Shown piece by piece: positions 1 through 7,867 of a DNA stretch of 64,000 bases. Made by a program: the position numbers and the translations under genes. The notes beneath the pieces are model-generated. The model saw nothing but the letters and a program-made list of their open reading frames with translations. It ran no database searches and was not told the DNA's origin. Numbering within the stretch: position 1 is the first letter of the stretch; each line of letters starts with the position of its first letter. Source of the stretch: Bacteroidota bacterium (GTDB taxonomy: Bacteria > Bacteroidota > Bacteroidia > AKYH767-A > OLB10); assembly GCA_016714005.1 (NCBI GenBank), contig JADJOA010000009.1:1-64000 (forward strand), written 5' to 3'.

Positions 1-285
1 AAGCAAGTATGATTTTTACTTCAAATGACATAATCATAAATTCGGAGTAATTACAGCAGGACTTTTGGTTAATTGGCTCCAATTCAGGTTATCCCGACTT
101 AATTATTGGAGCAATTGTATTTGTCATTGTAGCGAGGAGCTTACAGAATTTTACAGCTATCAAAATGACGACTGACAAGACAACGGAAGAAACCACTACT
201 GCTAACAGCGGTTTTGCGTCAGGCGGGGCTGAACGGCTTCGATTGACAGTTTTTCGTAAATTTGAAGTTTCGGCTTCGTATTAAG
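1..285 (+). pseudogene. 3' end of a CDF-family cation transporter (cassette cargo, frameshifted)
   Basis: Partial gene entering from the left edge. Read across single-base breaks near 43 and 78, the frames give NDIIINS, GVITAGLLVNW and then SGYPDLIIGAIVFVIVAR. This matches the last two membrane helices of cation diffusion facilitators, where an N-D pair on helix 5 and a PDLIIG motif before helix 6 are typical. Such proteins export divalent metals from the cytoplasm. The frame runs on into the following attC-like site and stops at 283-285, so the natural end is uncertain. The fragment is short, so the family call rests on the motif pattern only. Confidence 0.5.
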
Positions 286-335
286 GTTAGTGCTAAAAAT
301 CCCGCCCGAACGCAAAGCCGCAAAACGTTAGTGGT
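200..335 (+). other. attC-like recombination site A
   Basis: Imperfect inverted repeat about 130 bp long. The left arm runs from CTAACAGC through TTTTGCGTCAGGCGGG and the right arm from CCCGCCCGAACGCAAA to CGTTAG. It has the AAC and GTT triplets at its ends and unpaired bases within the stem, as in integron attC sites. The predicted cut G^TT is at 327/328. Confidence 0.6.
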
Positions 336-341
336 AATTTT

Positions 342-963
342 ATGAAGACAACCTACATACAATTTGACGCACCCAAAAAAGTGACAGCAGGCAGCAAAAG
401 ATGGACTGATAAAAAAGTTCATTGAAAAAGGCATTGGTAGGTATTCTGACAACGATTATTCCTAAAGCAAATCCAGACTTTGAAGACAAAATAGACGAAG
501 TGCAATATTGGCTTGTTGAGTGCGACAATGAAACTGGAATACCAGAGCGTGAAATTGGTTTGGAAAGGAAGGACGTGTAATATTAAAAATGCCATACAAA
601 GACAATTATGGCTACTGGACTGACAACAACTTATTGCTTCATGACTTTAAAGAACATTTTGTTGTTTCCGAAATTAACAAAGACAGTTTTGAGCAAAGTT
701 GGGAATTGTTTGACAAAATATCAGATTTTGAAATAGAAATATCGAACTTCCAAACGCTATCAACTGGTGCAGACGGTGGACATATATACTTGACGACTGA
801 AATTAATTATAAAGGTCAACTTAGAAAATTGGTTATTTACTTCGCTGACAAATCAGACGAACAAAAAATAAAGACAAGAGATAAATTAAAATTAAACGGG
901 CGACTGTTTGATGAAGGAGTGCAACAATCATTATCGTTGCTTGACACAAAACTAATTGACTGA
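342..963 (+). CDS. Cassette protein of unknown function (frameshifted)
   Basis: The gene starts at the ATG at 342, fourteen bases inside its cassette. It reads MKTTYIQFDAPKKVTAG and so on, breaks at about 418-440, continues through FEDKIDEVQYWLVECDNE, breaks again at about 565-580, and finishes in the frame beginning MPYKDNYGYWTDNN to the stop at 963. Joined, it is about 205 residues, acidic, with no signal peptide or membrane segment and no domain I recognise. It fills its cassette tightly, with attC-like sites immediately before and after. The 589 ATG is an internal methionine and not the real start. Confidence 0.6.
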
Positions 964-976
964 TGAAAAGAAAAAC

Positions 977-1113
977 TACCACTAACAGCACATTTGCAAT
1001 AGGCGGGGTTTCGTGCTCCGCAGACAGTTTTGTGGTTACAGAAAGTTCAGTTCTCCGAATAAACATTTGTGCTGAAAAGCCCGCCCATCGCAAATCTGCA
1101 AACCGTTAGTGGC
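977..1113 (+). other. attC-like recombination site B
   Basis: The left arm has TACCACTAAC then TTTGCAATAGGCGGG. The right arm has CCCGCCCATCGCAAA and ends CGTTAGTG. The stem has a bulge, and the predicted cut G^TT is at 1106/1107. The left core TACCACTAA is the exact complement of TTAGTGGTA at 328-336, the start of the cassette that this site closes. The first roughly 100 bases are nearly identical to site D at 4009. Confidence 0.7.
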
Positions 1114-1148
1114 AAGCTTAACAGACCCCGACCGAATAGAAAGAAAAG

Positions 1149-1742
1149 ATGAATGCAGAATTTATATACAGACCAATTTCAGGACAATATTCAGAGAAAC
1201 ATTTTGGAAACATTACACCAAATTGTCTATGGGTTAAGTTTGTAGATAAAGACGAACAAGAATGGGTTGGTTCATTTGAACAAAGTTGGGTTGAACAAGG
1301 GACGTTTATAATAAATCTGACAAGTAAAGGAAAAGCCTTTGTTGTTGCAGGTGGACAAACTTTTCTAATAGACATTAATTCAAGAGAACAGCTAAATAAT
1401 ACTGAAATAACAGATACTAAGACAGCAATTATAGATGAACAAGAAGAAAACATTTATTATTCAAGTGGTTTTGACTTACGCTTTATGGACATTAAAGGAA
1501 ATGACTTTGTGCTTTTCGACAACTACTACTTTGACGACATAAAACTGCATGAAATAAAAGACAACAAACTGTATGCTACTTATTGGAACTATCAGACAAG
1601 CAATGAACCATTTCATTTTGAAATTGACGTTGTGACAAAAGAAGTTAAAGACTCATTCTATAACTCTGAGACAAAATCATACTCGTATGAAAATCCCAAA
1701 CCGACATTCTTCTCAAAATTGACAAAATGGATAACGAAATGA
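1149..1742 (+). CDS. Cassette protein of unknown function, 197 aa
   Basis: An intact ORF that begins MNAEFIYRPISGQYSEKHFG. It contains several short segments with beta-strand character (AFVVAGGQTFLIDI, NIYYSSGFDLRFMDI, DFVLFDNYYFDDIKL), suggesting a repeated beta-sheet or propeller-like fold. It has no signal peptide and a basic C-terminus (FFSKLTKWITK). It is the only gene between attC-like site B and the IS-interrupted site C, starting 42 bases after the cassette boundary. I do not recognise the family. Confidence 0.65.
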   Translation: MNAEFIYRPISGQYSEKHFGNITPNCLWVKFVDKDEQEWVGSFEQSWVEQGTFIINLTSKGKAFVVAGGQTFLIDINSREQLNNTEITDTKTAIIDEQEENIYYSSGFDLRFMDIKGNDFVLFDNYYFDDIKLHEIKDNKLYATYWNYQTSNEPFHFEIDVVTKEVKDSFYNSETKSYSYENPKPTFFSKLTKWITK

Positions 1743-1753
1743 CAAGAAAGCCA

Positions 1754-1790
1754 GCCACTAACAGCCGTAGCCGTTGCGCAACCCCACTAT
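1754..1790 (+). other. Left part of attC-like site C, cut by the IS element
   Basis: GCCACTAAC at 1754-1762 is the complement of TTAGTGGC at 1107-1114, the start of this same cassette. It is therefore the left core of that cassette's attC. The arm then runs only about 10-30 bases before IS-derived sequence begins. Confidence 0.55.
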
Positions 1791-1829
1791 TAAACGGATA
1801 ATATATTTTAGTGATGTAATATTTTATGA

Positions 1830-1871
1830 TGCATTACACCGCCTCAAAAATATTTTTGTGGTTGTAATGCA
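1830..1871 (-). terminator. Hairpin downstream of the IS transposase
   Basis: TGCATTACA (1830-1838) pairs with TGTAATGCA (1863-1871), and the inner palindrome CAAAAATATTTTTG lies at 1846-1859. It lies directly after the transposase stop at 1875 on the minus strand. Its position suits a transcription terminator or a barrier to read-through near the element end. Confidence 0.5.
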
Positions 1872-1874
1872 GTA

Positions 1875-3410
1875 TTAGTGTTTTGAGGTAAAGATTGTTA
1901 AAAACAAGCCTTGTTCTGTTAGTAACGCTTGTTTTTTGAGTTGCATGGGCACACTTATCCTCTTGTTGGTTATAAACCTGATGTATTTCTTAAGATTGTA
2001 AGCAATGGCAGCACATAGCATAAACTTGTTGGCTTGTTTGATGCCACGTGTGTAAATTCTACGCATACCGGTAAAGTTGATTAATGTACCCAATACAGGT
2101 TCTACAGTACTGCTGCGAAGTTTTTTCATGCCTTTGGCATAGCTGGTTTGCAGGCGCTGGTGCATTTTGTCGTAGTAATGCTTGTGTATGCTGTCTTCTA
2201 TTTTTTTGTAATCGGCTGTTTTACCTATGCATGTTTTTCTTAGCGGGCAGTGCTTGCAATCTTTGCTGGAGCTGCGGTAGCTTTTCTTTTCATAATCTAA
2301 TGAACCCATGTTGGTTGATTTGTAGGGAAGCATGGCTTTGTGACCACCTTCTTGTATGCATTCATAGCGGTCAAGTTCTTTGTTATAGATAAATCCCTCC
2401 CGTGATGGTTTGTACTGCCCAAAGTTGGGTATATAGCCTGCGATATTTTGTTGATCTAAATACGCTAATGCTGAACCGCTTGAGTAGCCTGTGTCGGCAA
2501 GTACTTCTTCTAAGAGTAATCCGTTTTCTGCTAAATTTTCTTTTGTTTGGTTAATGACCTGCTCAAGGCTTTGGCTGTCGCGTTTATCACTGTAGTCGGC
2601 CATAATGTGGGTAATGACATGGTGTGAAGTGTCAACCACGGTTTGGGCTGTGTAGTTTAACTGGCGGGGTTTGCCAGGCTTTACGCTAATGCGCGCATCA
2701 GCATCGGTGTTGCTGTAGTGGGTGTGGTTGCTTAAAAACTTGGGGCGCCTTTTATCTGTTCTTTCTTTTGTTGATTGACTTAATTTGTGTTGTTGTTGGT
2801 ATTCCTTTTCTTTCCAGGCATGGTGTTGTTCTACTTTCTTTTGCGAAGGTAACTAATGGTCTTTTTTTTTTAAAGCATCCTCATCGTTAGCCATCAGTTC
2901 ATCGCTGTAAGTTTGTGCATCATCCATCACTTCTTTTTCAACCAAACTATCTAAGCTTGCATTAGCTTTAATGTAGGCGCTGTCAACAGCCTGCCTGCGG
3001 CCGCTTACCATGCCTTTGTCTATGCACAGCTTTAATACTTGTTTAAAAAGTTGCAAAAATATTTCCTGACCATACAACTGCCGCGTGCGGGAAAGGGTGC
3101 TGTGCCAGGGCAGTTCTTCATCTATGTCGTAACCAATAAAATAAATAATATCTAACCGCATTTGGGCATGGTCAATAATCTTGCGGTCGCTGTTCAGGTT
3201 TTCTAAATAGCCTACCAAAATGAGTTTAAAGAATACAACGGGGTCTATACTGGCCTGCCCTTCTTTGCCATAATAAGTTGTGGTGGCTGGGTACAGAAAC
3301 TTTAAATCTAATTTCTCTTTGAGGATACGATATAGGTTCTGGCGTGGTACCCTGTCGCTTATTTTAAAGCTGGTAAACAGTTTTTCGGTATGTTGTTTTT
3401 TACCTTGCAT
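1875..3410 (-). pseudogene. IS1182-family transposase, interrupted by an in-frame amber stop
   Basis: The N-terminal part starts at 3410 (MQGKKQHTEKLFTSFKISD). It has the DUF772-like segment with DPVVFFKLILVGYLENL and the catalytic-core piece VDSAYIKANASLDSL, and ends KKKDH at a TAG (2853-2855). The same frame then continues without shift through KKVEQHHAWKEKEY, SNTDADARISVKPGKP, LADTGYSSG and the cysteine-rich segment CPLRKTC to the stop at 1875. Start and end are in one frame, so this is a nonsense codon and not a frameshift, although it sits 6 bases after a run of ten A (2862-2871 on the plus strand). Joined length is about 511 residues, normal for the family. The element is probably inactive unless the stop is read through or is a sequencing error. 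Confidence 0.75.
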
Positions 3411-3495
3411 AGAGCTAAGATATTTTCACACCGGCAATTTTTATCCTTTGATTATTTGTTTTTATTCACATAATTTTACAGTTGTGCAACAGGCA

Positions 3496-3622
3496 CATCA
3501 GTTTAGAAATATGGCGGCTAAAGTGCTTCTATGAAACATTTGTGCAATTAATAAACGTTGGTGCTGGCAGACAGTTTACGGTTTCAAAAGCCCACCAACG
3601 CAAAGCCCGAAACCGTTATGGG
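3496..3622 (+). other. Composite attC-like site after the IS
   Basis: The first part (3496-3548) matches 7088-7140 of site H with two differences but lacks the AAC left core. The second part (3556-3622) has ACGTTGGTG facing CCCACCAACG and ends CCGTTATG, with the cut at 3615/3616. The two halves do not pair well with each other, which suggests a join of two different sites. Confidence 0.5.
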
Positions 3623-3717
3623 TCATGCTCGCCCATTTCAGTCACAAGGCGTTCCTAAGTTCGAAATGTCAGCTAAATTTGCAAAATTGATTCAATATAT
3701 ATTGAAATATCCAATTT

Positions 3718-4002
3718 ATGACTCAGGATAAAATTGAACGGATAAAAAATATACTTTCTGAATGGGATCCAGCAAAGAACTCATTGATTCCTGTAACAGA
3801 TCTCAACAATTATGAAACAGAGGTTGAAGATTTCTTGTTCAGCCTCGAAATGGAATACGATTATCCGGATGAGAAAATTACAGAAAAGCAGGCGCTTAGA
3901 ATGCTAATACAAGTGTTGAATGAAGCTTTTAATCTTCAATTGACTAATTCAGACTGTGAGAAACCCACTCAGGAAATCATGAAGATTTTGAATGGCGCCT
4001 AA
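3718..4002 (+). CDS. Small WDP-motif protein, cassette cargo, 94 aa
   Basis: A short soluble helical protein (MTQDKIERIKNILSEWDPAKN). The helix followed by WDP, with a later acidic segment, resembles small DUF1871-like proteins, but the match is weak. It has no membrane segment or signal peptide. It is the sole gene of its cassette (3616-4137), lying about 100 bases after the boundary. Function unknown. Confidence 0.6.
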   Translation: MTQDKIERIKNILSEWDPAKNSLIPVTDLNNYETEVEDFLFSLEMEYDYPDEKITEKQALRMLIQVLNEAFNLQLTNSDCEKPTQEIMKILNGA

Positions 4003-4008
4003 AAGCAC

Positions 4009-4144
4009 GACCCATAACAGCACATTTGCAATAGGCGGGGTTTCGTGCTCCGCAAACAGTTTTGTGGATACAGAAAGTTCAGTACTCCGCATCAACATTT
4101 GTACTGAAAATCGCCACCTTCGCCAAGTCGCAAAACATTATGTG
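4009..4144 (+). other. attC-like recombination site D
   Basis: The left core is GACCCATAAC (4009-4018), an exact complement of TTATGGGTC at 3616-3624, the start of the cassette it closes. The first 100 bases are nearly the same as site B. The right core reads CATTATG, so the conserved G before the cut is A at 4137. Confidence 0.65.
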
Positions 4145-4189
4145 CAACCTTAACAGACCGACAGTGCTAAAATAAAACAACAATAAAAA

Positions 4190-4819
4190 ATGGAAAATTT
4201 AGACAGAAAAAAACATTGGGAAAACATCTATCAGACAAAAGAGTTGAAAGACGTTAGCTGGTTTCAACCGACACCAGAAACTTCTTTGGATTTCTTTAAA
4301 CAATTCAACGTGCCGACAACTGCAAAAGTGATTGACATTGGTGGTGGTGACAGTTTTTTAGTTGACCACTTGCTTGACTTGGGCTACTCAGACATAACCG
4401 TTCTTGACATTTCAGCCGCTTCACTTAACAGAGCAAAGCAACGACTTGGCGAACGCGCGACAAAAGTAAAATGGATAGTTGCAGACGCAGCAACTTTTAA
4501 ACCTACTGAGCAATATGACTTTTGGCACGACCGTGCAGCATTTCACTTCCTGACACAAGAACAAGAAATCACCAACTACATTGACACAATTCAAAAGAGT
4601 ATTAAGCCTACTGGTGTTTTAGTTATCGGGACATTTTCAGAACAAGGACCAAAAAAATGTAGTGGAATTGAAATCAAACAATATTCAGAAACGACAATGA
4701 CCGACCGACTGAAAATGTTTTTTGAAAAAGTAAAGTGCATAACAGTTGACCACAAGACACCGTTCGACACAATTCAGAATTTTATTTTTTGTAGTTTCAA
4801 AAAATTGGCAACAGCGTAA
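4190..4819 (+). CDS. Class I SAM-dependent methyltransferase, cassette cargo, 209 aa
   Basis: An intact gene. The N-terminus has HWENIYQTKELKDVSWFQPTP, typical of small cytoplasmic methyltransferases. Motif I is VIDIGGGDSFLVDHLL (around residue 45), motif II is ITVLDIS, and WIVADAATFKP and FWHDRAAFHFL supply the motif III and IV region. The substrate cannot be told from the sequence. The family is often annotated near thiopurine or tellurite methyltransferases. It is the only gene in its cassette. TTATGTG at the cassette start (4138) and CACATAA at its end (4842) are complementary. Confidence 0.8.
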   Translation: MENLDRKKHWENIYQTKELKDVSWFQPTPETSLDFFKQFNVPTTAKVIDIGGGDSFLVDHLLDLGYSDITVLDISAASLNRAKQRLGERATKVKWIVADAATFKPTEQYDFWHDRAAFHFLTQEQEITNYIDTIQKSIKPTGVLVIGTFSEQGPKKCSGIEIKQYSETTMTDRLKMFFEKVKCITVDHKTPFDTIQNFIFCSFKKLATA

Positions 4820-4841
4820 CTTCACGAAATGAGATAGGCTA

Positions 4842-4864
4842 CACATAACAGCACATTTGCAATG
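4842..4864 (+). other. attC-like site E, truncated to its first 23 bases
   Basis: CACATAAC followed by AGCACATTTGCAAT is the same opening as sites B and D. The similarity then stops abruptly at about 4864, with no right arm and no GTT core before the next gene. Confidence 0.5.
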
Positions 4865-4900
4865 CTATCAACATAACCACAACTAATAGAATGAAACTAA

Positions 4901-5630
4901 ATGACAATCTCAACAACAATTAAAAGCATATTTCTTCTTCACTTTATTGCAGTTGTTTTGTGTTTTCCATTGCGAGCGATTTGTCAATCAGAGAATCAAA
5001 TTACTCAAAACTATTGGGAGAAAGGAAGAGTGTATAAATACGTTGCAATTTTTAAAGACAGTCTTGCAGATTTAATAACAAGTGATACCATAAATATTTT
5101 ACCAACAGGAGAAATATGGGAATTTGATACTAAGCAAATGCTTTCAAATTATGAAATCAAATTTAATTCACATGATTCAATACGACTTGCTCCATATCCA
5201 TTGAATGGAATAAAGAAAGCATGGCGTAAAAATTACCAAGAGGGAGTAATATCAAATGACACAATGATTTGGATGCATCCTATACGTTCTAATCAATATG
5301 TTCTGACAGAAGTTGCACCATTTCCAATGGTAAAATTTCCAATTATTGAAAACCGAAGTTGGCAAAACACTTTGTGGATATATAAAGCATTTGGAAAATT
5401 TGAAGGAACAGTTGAGTGCTCTTATAAAATTGACAAGCAAAGAAATTCGCAAGTACCCATTTGATACAATACTTTGTTGGAAAATCGATGCTATAGCAAC
5501 GCACAACAAACTAGGAGCAAGTAAATTAACTATTTACTTTAACGATAGAATTGGGTTTGTAGAACTAATTTATCACTTTTACAACGGTATGACAATGAAC
5601 TTCACTTTAACTGATTACAAAATTCCTTAA
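4901..5630 (+). CDS. Secreted protein of unknown function (frameshifted)
   Basis: Starts MTISTTIKSIFLLHFIAVVLCF with a clear signal peptide ending near AICQ. The first frame runs to about 5440 and the second carries on as SKEIRKYPFDTILCWKIDAIA to the stop at 5628-5630. Joined length is about 242 residues, with many aromatic and charged beta-type segments such as EGTVECSYKI and SKLTIYFNDRIGFVELIYHF. No domain is recognised. The gene lies in a cassette whose start has been lost with site E and whose end is site F. Confidence 0.55.
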
Positions 5631-5662
5631 ATAAATGAAACACATTTCACAAAAAGCGCAGC

Positions 5663-5795
5663 AGGTAACAGGCGCTTGGCTCAATGGCGGGTGAAGTGGT
5701 TAATTGAACATTCTACCTCGCATCAACTTTTGTGGTACATAGAAAGTTGGTGCTCCGAAATCCGCCACCTTCGGGTAGCTGCAAACCGTTAGTGC
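5663..5795 (+). other. attC-like recombination site F
   Basis: The left core GCAGGTAAC is followed by GCTCAATGGCGG. The right arm is CCGCCACCTTCGGGTAGC and ends CCGTTAG, with the cut at 5788/5789. The right arm is identical over more than 20 bases to that of site G. Confidence 0.6.
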
Positions 5796-5819
5796 AATTT
5801 ATTAAAGTACACTTATGAT

Positions 5820-6419
5820 ATGAAAAGACCACTAGTATTGCCGTCAAAAGAAAAAGAAGATAAAGAGTTCCAGAATTTGATACAGTTTTTTAATGAAACA
5901 TTAGGGTTTTGTCCTAATAGTGTTAAAACAATGTATCATAGACCTTCAATTGCATATGCTTTTATAGAGCTTAATAAGGCAGTGATGGAAAACAAAGGAA
6001 GGGTAACAAGTTCACTTAAAAGGTTAATTGGATATATAAGTAGCAATGTTTCTGGTTGCAGATATTGCCAAGCTCATACCATTAGAGCTGCTGAAAGATA
6101 TGGCGCGGAAGCAGAAAAAATGAATAATATTTGGGAATTCAGAACACATAGTGCCTTTTCAGAACCTGAAAGAGTTGCGCTTGAATTTTCATTTGCCAGC
6201 TCTACAATTCCAAATTCAGTTGATGACAATATCGCTGAGAATCTTAGAATGCATTGGAATGAAGGCGAAATTGTAGAAATTCTTGGGGTAATAGCTCTTT
6301 TTGGATATTTAAATCGATGGAATGACTCGATGGGAACAGAGCTTGAGGCCGAAGCAATAGAGTCAGGAGATAAATATTTAAAACAAAAAGACTGGACTGC
6401 TGGAAAACATAAATATTAA
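5820..6419 (+). CDS. Carboxymuconolactone decarboxylase/AhpD-like protein, 199 aa
   Basis: An intact gene. It has the family signature SGCRYCQAHTIRAA at about residues 78-91, a CxxCxxxH redox centre as in AhpD-type alkylhydroperoxidases, on an all-helical fold. The N-terminal part (FNETLGFCPNSVKTMYHRP) and C-terminal part (EIVEILGVIALFGYLNRWND) are also typical of the longer members. Such proteins reduce peroxides or act in poorly defined thiol chemistry in the cytoplasm. It starts 31 bases inside its cassette and ends just before site G. Confidence 0.8.
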   Translation: MKRPLVLPSKEKEDKEFQNLIQFFNETLGFCPNSVKTMYHRPSIAYAFIELNKAVMENKGRVTSSLKRLIGYISSNVSGCRYCQAHTIRAAERYGAEAEKMNNIWEFRTHSAFSEPERVALEFSFASSTIPNSVDDNIAENLRMHWNEGEIVEILGVIALFGYLNRWNDSMGTELEAEAIESGDKYLKQKDWTAGKHKY

Positions 6420-6420
6420 C

Positions 6421-6556
6421 TGCATATAACAGCACCTACCCAAAAGTGGCGGTTCAGTGGTTAAATCAAGCTTTGTACTTCTATCAAAGTTTTTGTTTGG
6501 TTAACAGTGAAGTGCTTCGAAATCGCCACCTTCGGGTAGCTGCAAACCGCTACGCG
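6421..6556 (+). other. attC-like recombination site G (degenerate right core)
   Basis: The left core TGCATATAAC is followed by ACCCAAAAGTGGCGG. The right arm is CCGCTACG after CGCCACCTTCGGGTAGC. The expected GTT reads GCT at 6549-6551. The left core is partly complementary to TTAGTGCA at 5789, the start of the cassette. Confidence 0.55.
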
Positions 6557-6589
6557 TCATGCTTAACCGAACAGAATTCACAAGAACAC

Positions 6590-7075
6590 ATGACAGAGAA
6601 TTCAAAAATTATAAAGACGACTGAACTAAACGAACAAGCAAAACAGCAAGTGCTGGACTTATGGAATAACGAATACCCTGAAAAACTTTCATACAATAGT
6701 TTGGGTGAATTTGACCATTATCTTCAAAACTTAAATAAGCCTAACCATTTTTTATTGACAGATAACATAGACGTTATTTTAGGTTGGGCTTTGACCTTTG
6801 ACAGAGATAATGAAAAATGGTTTGCCATTATTTTATCTGAAAAAGTACAAGGAAAAGGTTTAGGACGAAAAATGCTTGATGAGCTAAAACAAGTAGAGCC
6901 GATTTTGAATGGTTGGGTAATTGATCATAACAATGACAAGAAAAAAACGGACTAACATATGTTTCACCATTGAAATTTTTATGAGAAATGCGGATTTGAA
7001 ATTCTGACTGACAGTAGGCTTGAACTTGACAAAATTTCAGCAGTAAAAATAAAATGGACGATCGAAAAACAATAA
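6590..7075 (+). CDS. GNAT-family N-acetyltransferase, cassette cargo (frameshifted)
   Basis: The start at 6590 (MTENSKIIKTTELNE) is preferred because the open frame upstream lies inside attC-like site G. The acetyl-CoA binding motif A is seen as LSEKVQGKGLGRKMLDELK. Two compensating breaks follow, one in the A7 run at about 6942-6948 and one in the T5 run at about 6976-6980, after which YEKCGFEILTDSR and the end IKWTIEKQ are read. Joined length is about 161 residues, normal for the family. Acceptor substrate unknown. Small acetyltransferases are common cassette cargo. Confidence 0.7.
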
Positions 7076-7080
7076 AGCCA

Positions 7081-7214
7081 GCCACTAACATCAGTTTAGG
7101 AATATGGCGGCTGAAGTGCTTCTATGAAACATTTGTGCAAGGGTCAACAGTTGTAATTCTATTGAACTTTTGTGCTAAAATTCCGCCACATCGCCAAGCC
7201 GAAAAACGTCAGGA
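7081..7214 (+). other. attC-like recombination site H, last in the array
   Basis: The left core GCCACTAAC (7081-7089) is followed by ATATGGCGG. The right arm is CCGCCACATCGCCAAGCC and ends AACGTCAGG, so the GTTA core reads GTCA at 7208-7211. No further site follows before the lipoprotein gene. Confidence 0.55.
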
Positions 7215-7329
7215 TGTGAAAAAACTAAAAAATTATTCTTATGAACTGCGTAAACGAATTTTATCAAGATAGGTGTTTGGATAAATTGAACTATGAAAGG
7301 GATTTTTTCACAGACTGACGTTGTAGACA

Positions 7330-7731
7330 ATGTTAAGAACCTATTTAATTTTACTTTTAACTATTGTAGTTCTGTTGTCTTGCAATAAATCAGACAATCC
7401 TGAAATTCCATGTCAAATAATAAAGTTAGGAGAAGGATTCGATCGAATTATCCCGGATTCCGTAAGTATCGATTCTAATATAGTAATAGGGATACAATGG
7501 AAAAGAAATAATATCTGTGAAAACTTCTCTGACTTTAGCGTTGACACGACTTATAATAATACAATCAGCATATTTTTAAACACAATTACTGATACATGTA
7601 ATTGTATACCGGATACAACAAATTACGAATGGAAATATTATACATGCAAACCAGACACAATTGGCAAATATCCAATAAAAGTCTCGGCCTTTTTTGCTGC
7701 ATTTTTTGTGGATACAATCATAGTGTATTAA
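7330..7731 (+). CDS. Small lipoprotein of unknown function, 133 aa
   Basis: Begins MLRTYLILLLTIVVLLSCNK, a lipoprotein signal with the lipid-anchored cysteine at about residue 18. The mature part is rich in aspartate, asparagine and threonine and contains several cysteines (PCQIIKLG, DTCNCIPDTT, YYTCKPDT), so disulfides in the periplasm or at the surface are likely. No family recognised. It lies between the last cassette site and arsR and is not obviously in an operon with either. Confidence 0.65.
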   Translation: MLRTYLILLLTIVVLLSCNKSDNPEIPCQIIKLGEGFDRIIPDSVSIDSNIVIGIQWKRNNICENFSDFSVDTTYNNTISIFLNTITDTCNCIPDTTNYEWKYYTCKPDTIGKYPIKVSAFFAAFFVDTIIVY

Positions 7732-7815
7732 CACTGCCTGTAACTTTTGGCTTTTAATAACCGGTAAATAAACCTAACTGATTTTCAAGCGGGAAGAAAT
7801 TTGTTGCAACCCATA

Positions 7816-7848
7816 TTTGCAATTGTATTTTCTTTAATCGTATATTTG
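7816..7848 (+). promoter_or_regulatory. Bacteroidota-type promoter of the ars operon
   Basis: TTTG at 7816-7819 and TATATTTG at 7841-7848 are spaced 21 bases, matching the -33 TTTG / -7 TAnnTTTG pattern. The -7 box is overlapped by an interrupted palindrome (ATCG, then CGAT), a plausible ArsR operator. The arsR start codon is 20 bases downstream. Confidence 0.55.
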
Positions 7849-7867
7849 CGATATAATATAAAAGCCA

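Larger units (their letters stand above)
1773..3490 (-). mobile_element. IS1182-type insertion sequence
   Basis: An element of about 1.7 kb carrying one interrupted transposase on the minus strand. Near-palindromes GTTGCGCAAC (1773-1782) and GTTGTGCAAC (3481-3490) flank it and are the best candidates for its terminal repeats, matching 9 of 10 when inverted. I could not find a convincing target duplication, so the ends are provisional. It lies within an attC-like site of the cassette array. Confidence 0.6.

Noticed and set aside
219..528. Minus-strand open frames over attC-like site A and the first cassette gene
   Set aside because: They cover the inverted repeat and the reverse of a better plus-strand gene; no family resemblance.
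2084..2392. Plus-strand open frame of 102 codons within the IS
   Set aside because: It is the reverse of the transposase and has a cysteine-rich composition that only mirrors that gene.
2853..2871. Programmed frameshift at A10 as the way to join the transposase halves
   Set aside because: Both halves are in the same frame, so no net shift is needed; only the TAG must be passed.
6446..6589. N-terminal extension of the acetyltransferase from 6446
   Set aside because: This stretch is attC-like site G; the start at 6590 follows it directly.
1..7214. CRISPR array
   Set aside because: The repeats are about 130 bp, are inverted rather than direct, differ from one another and are separated by protein genes, so they do not form a CRISPR.
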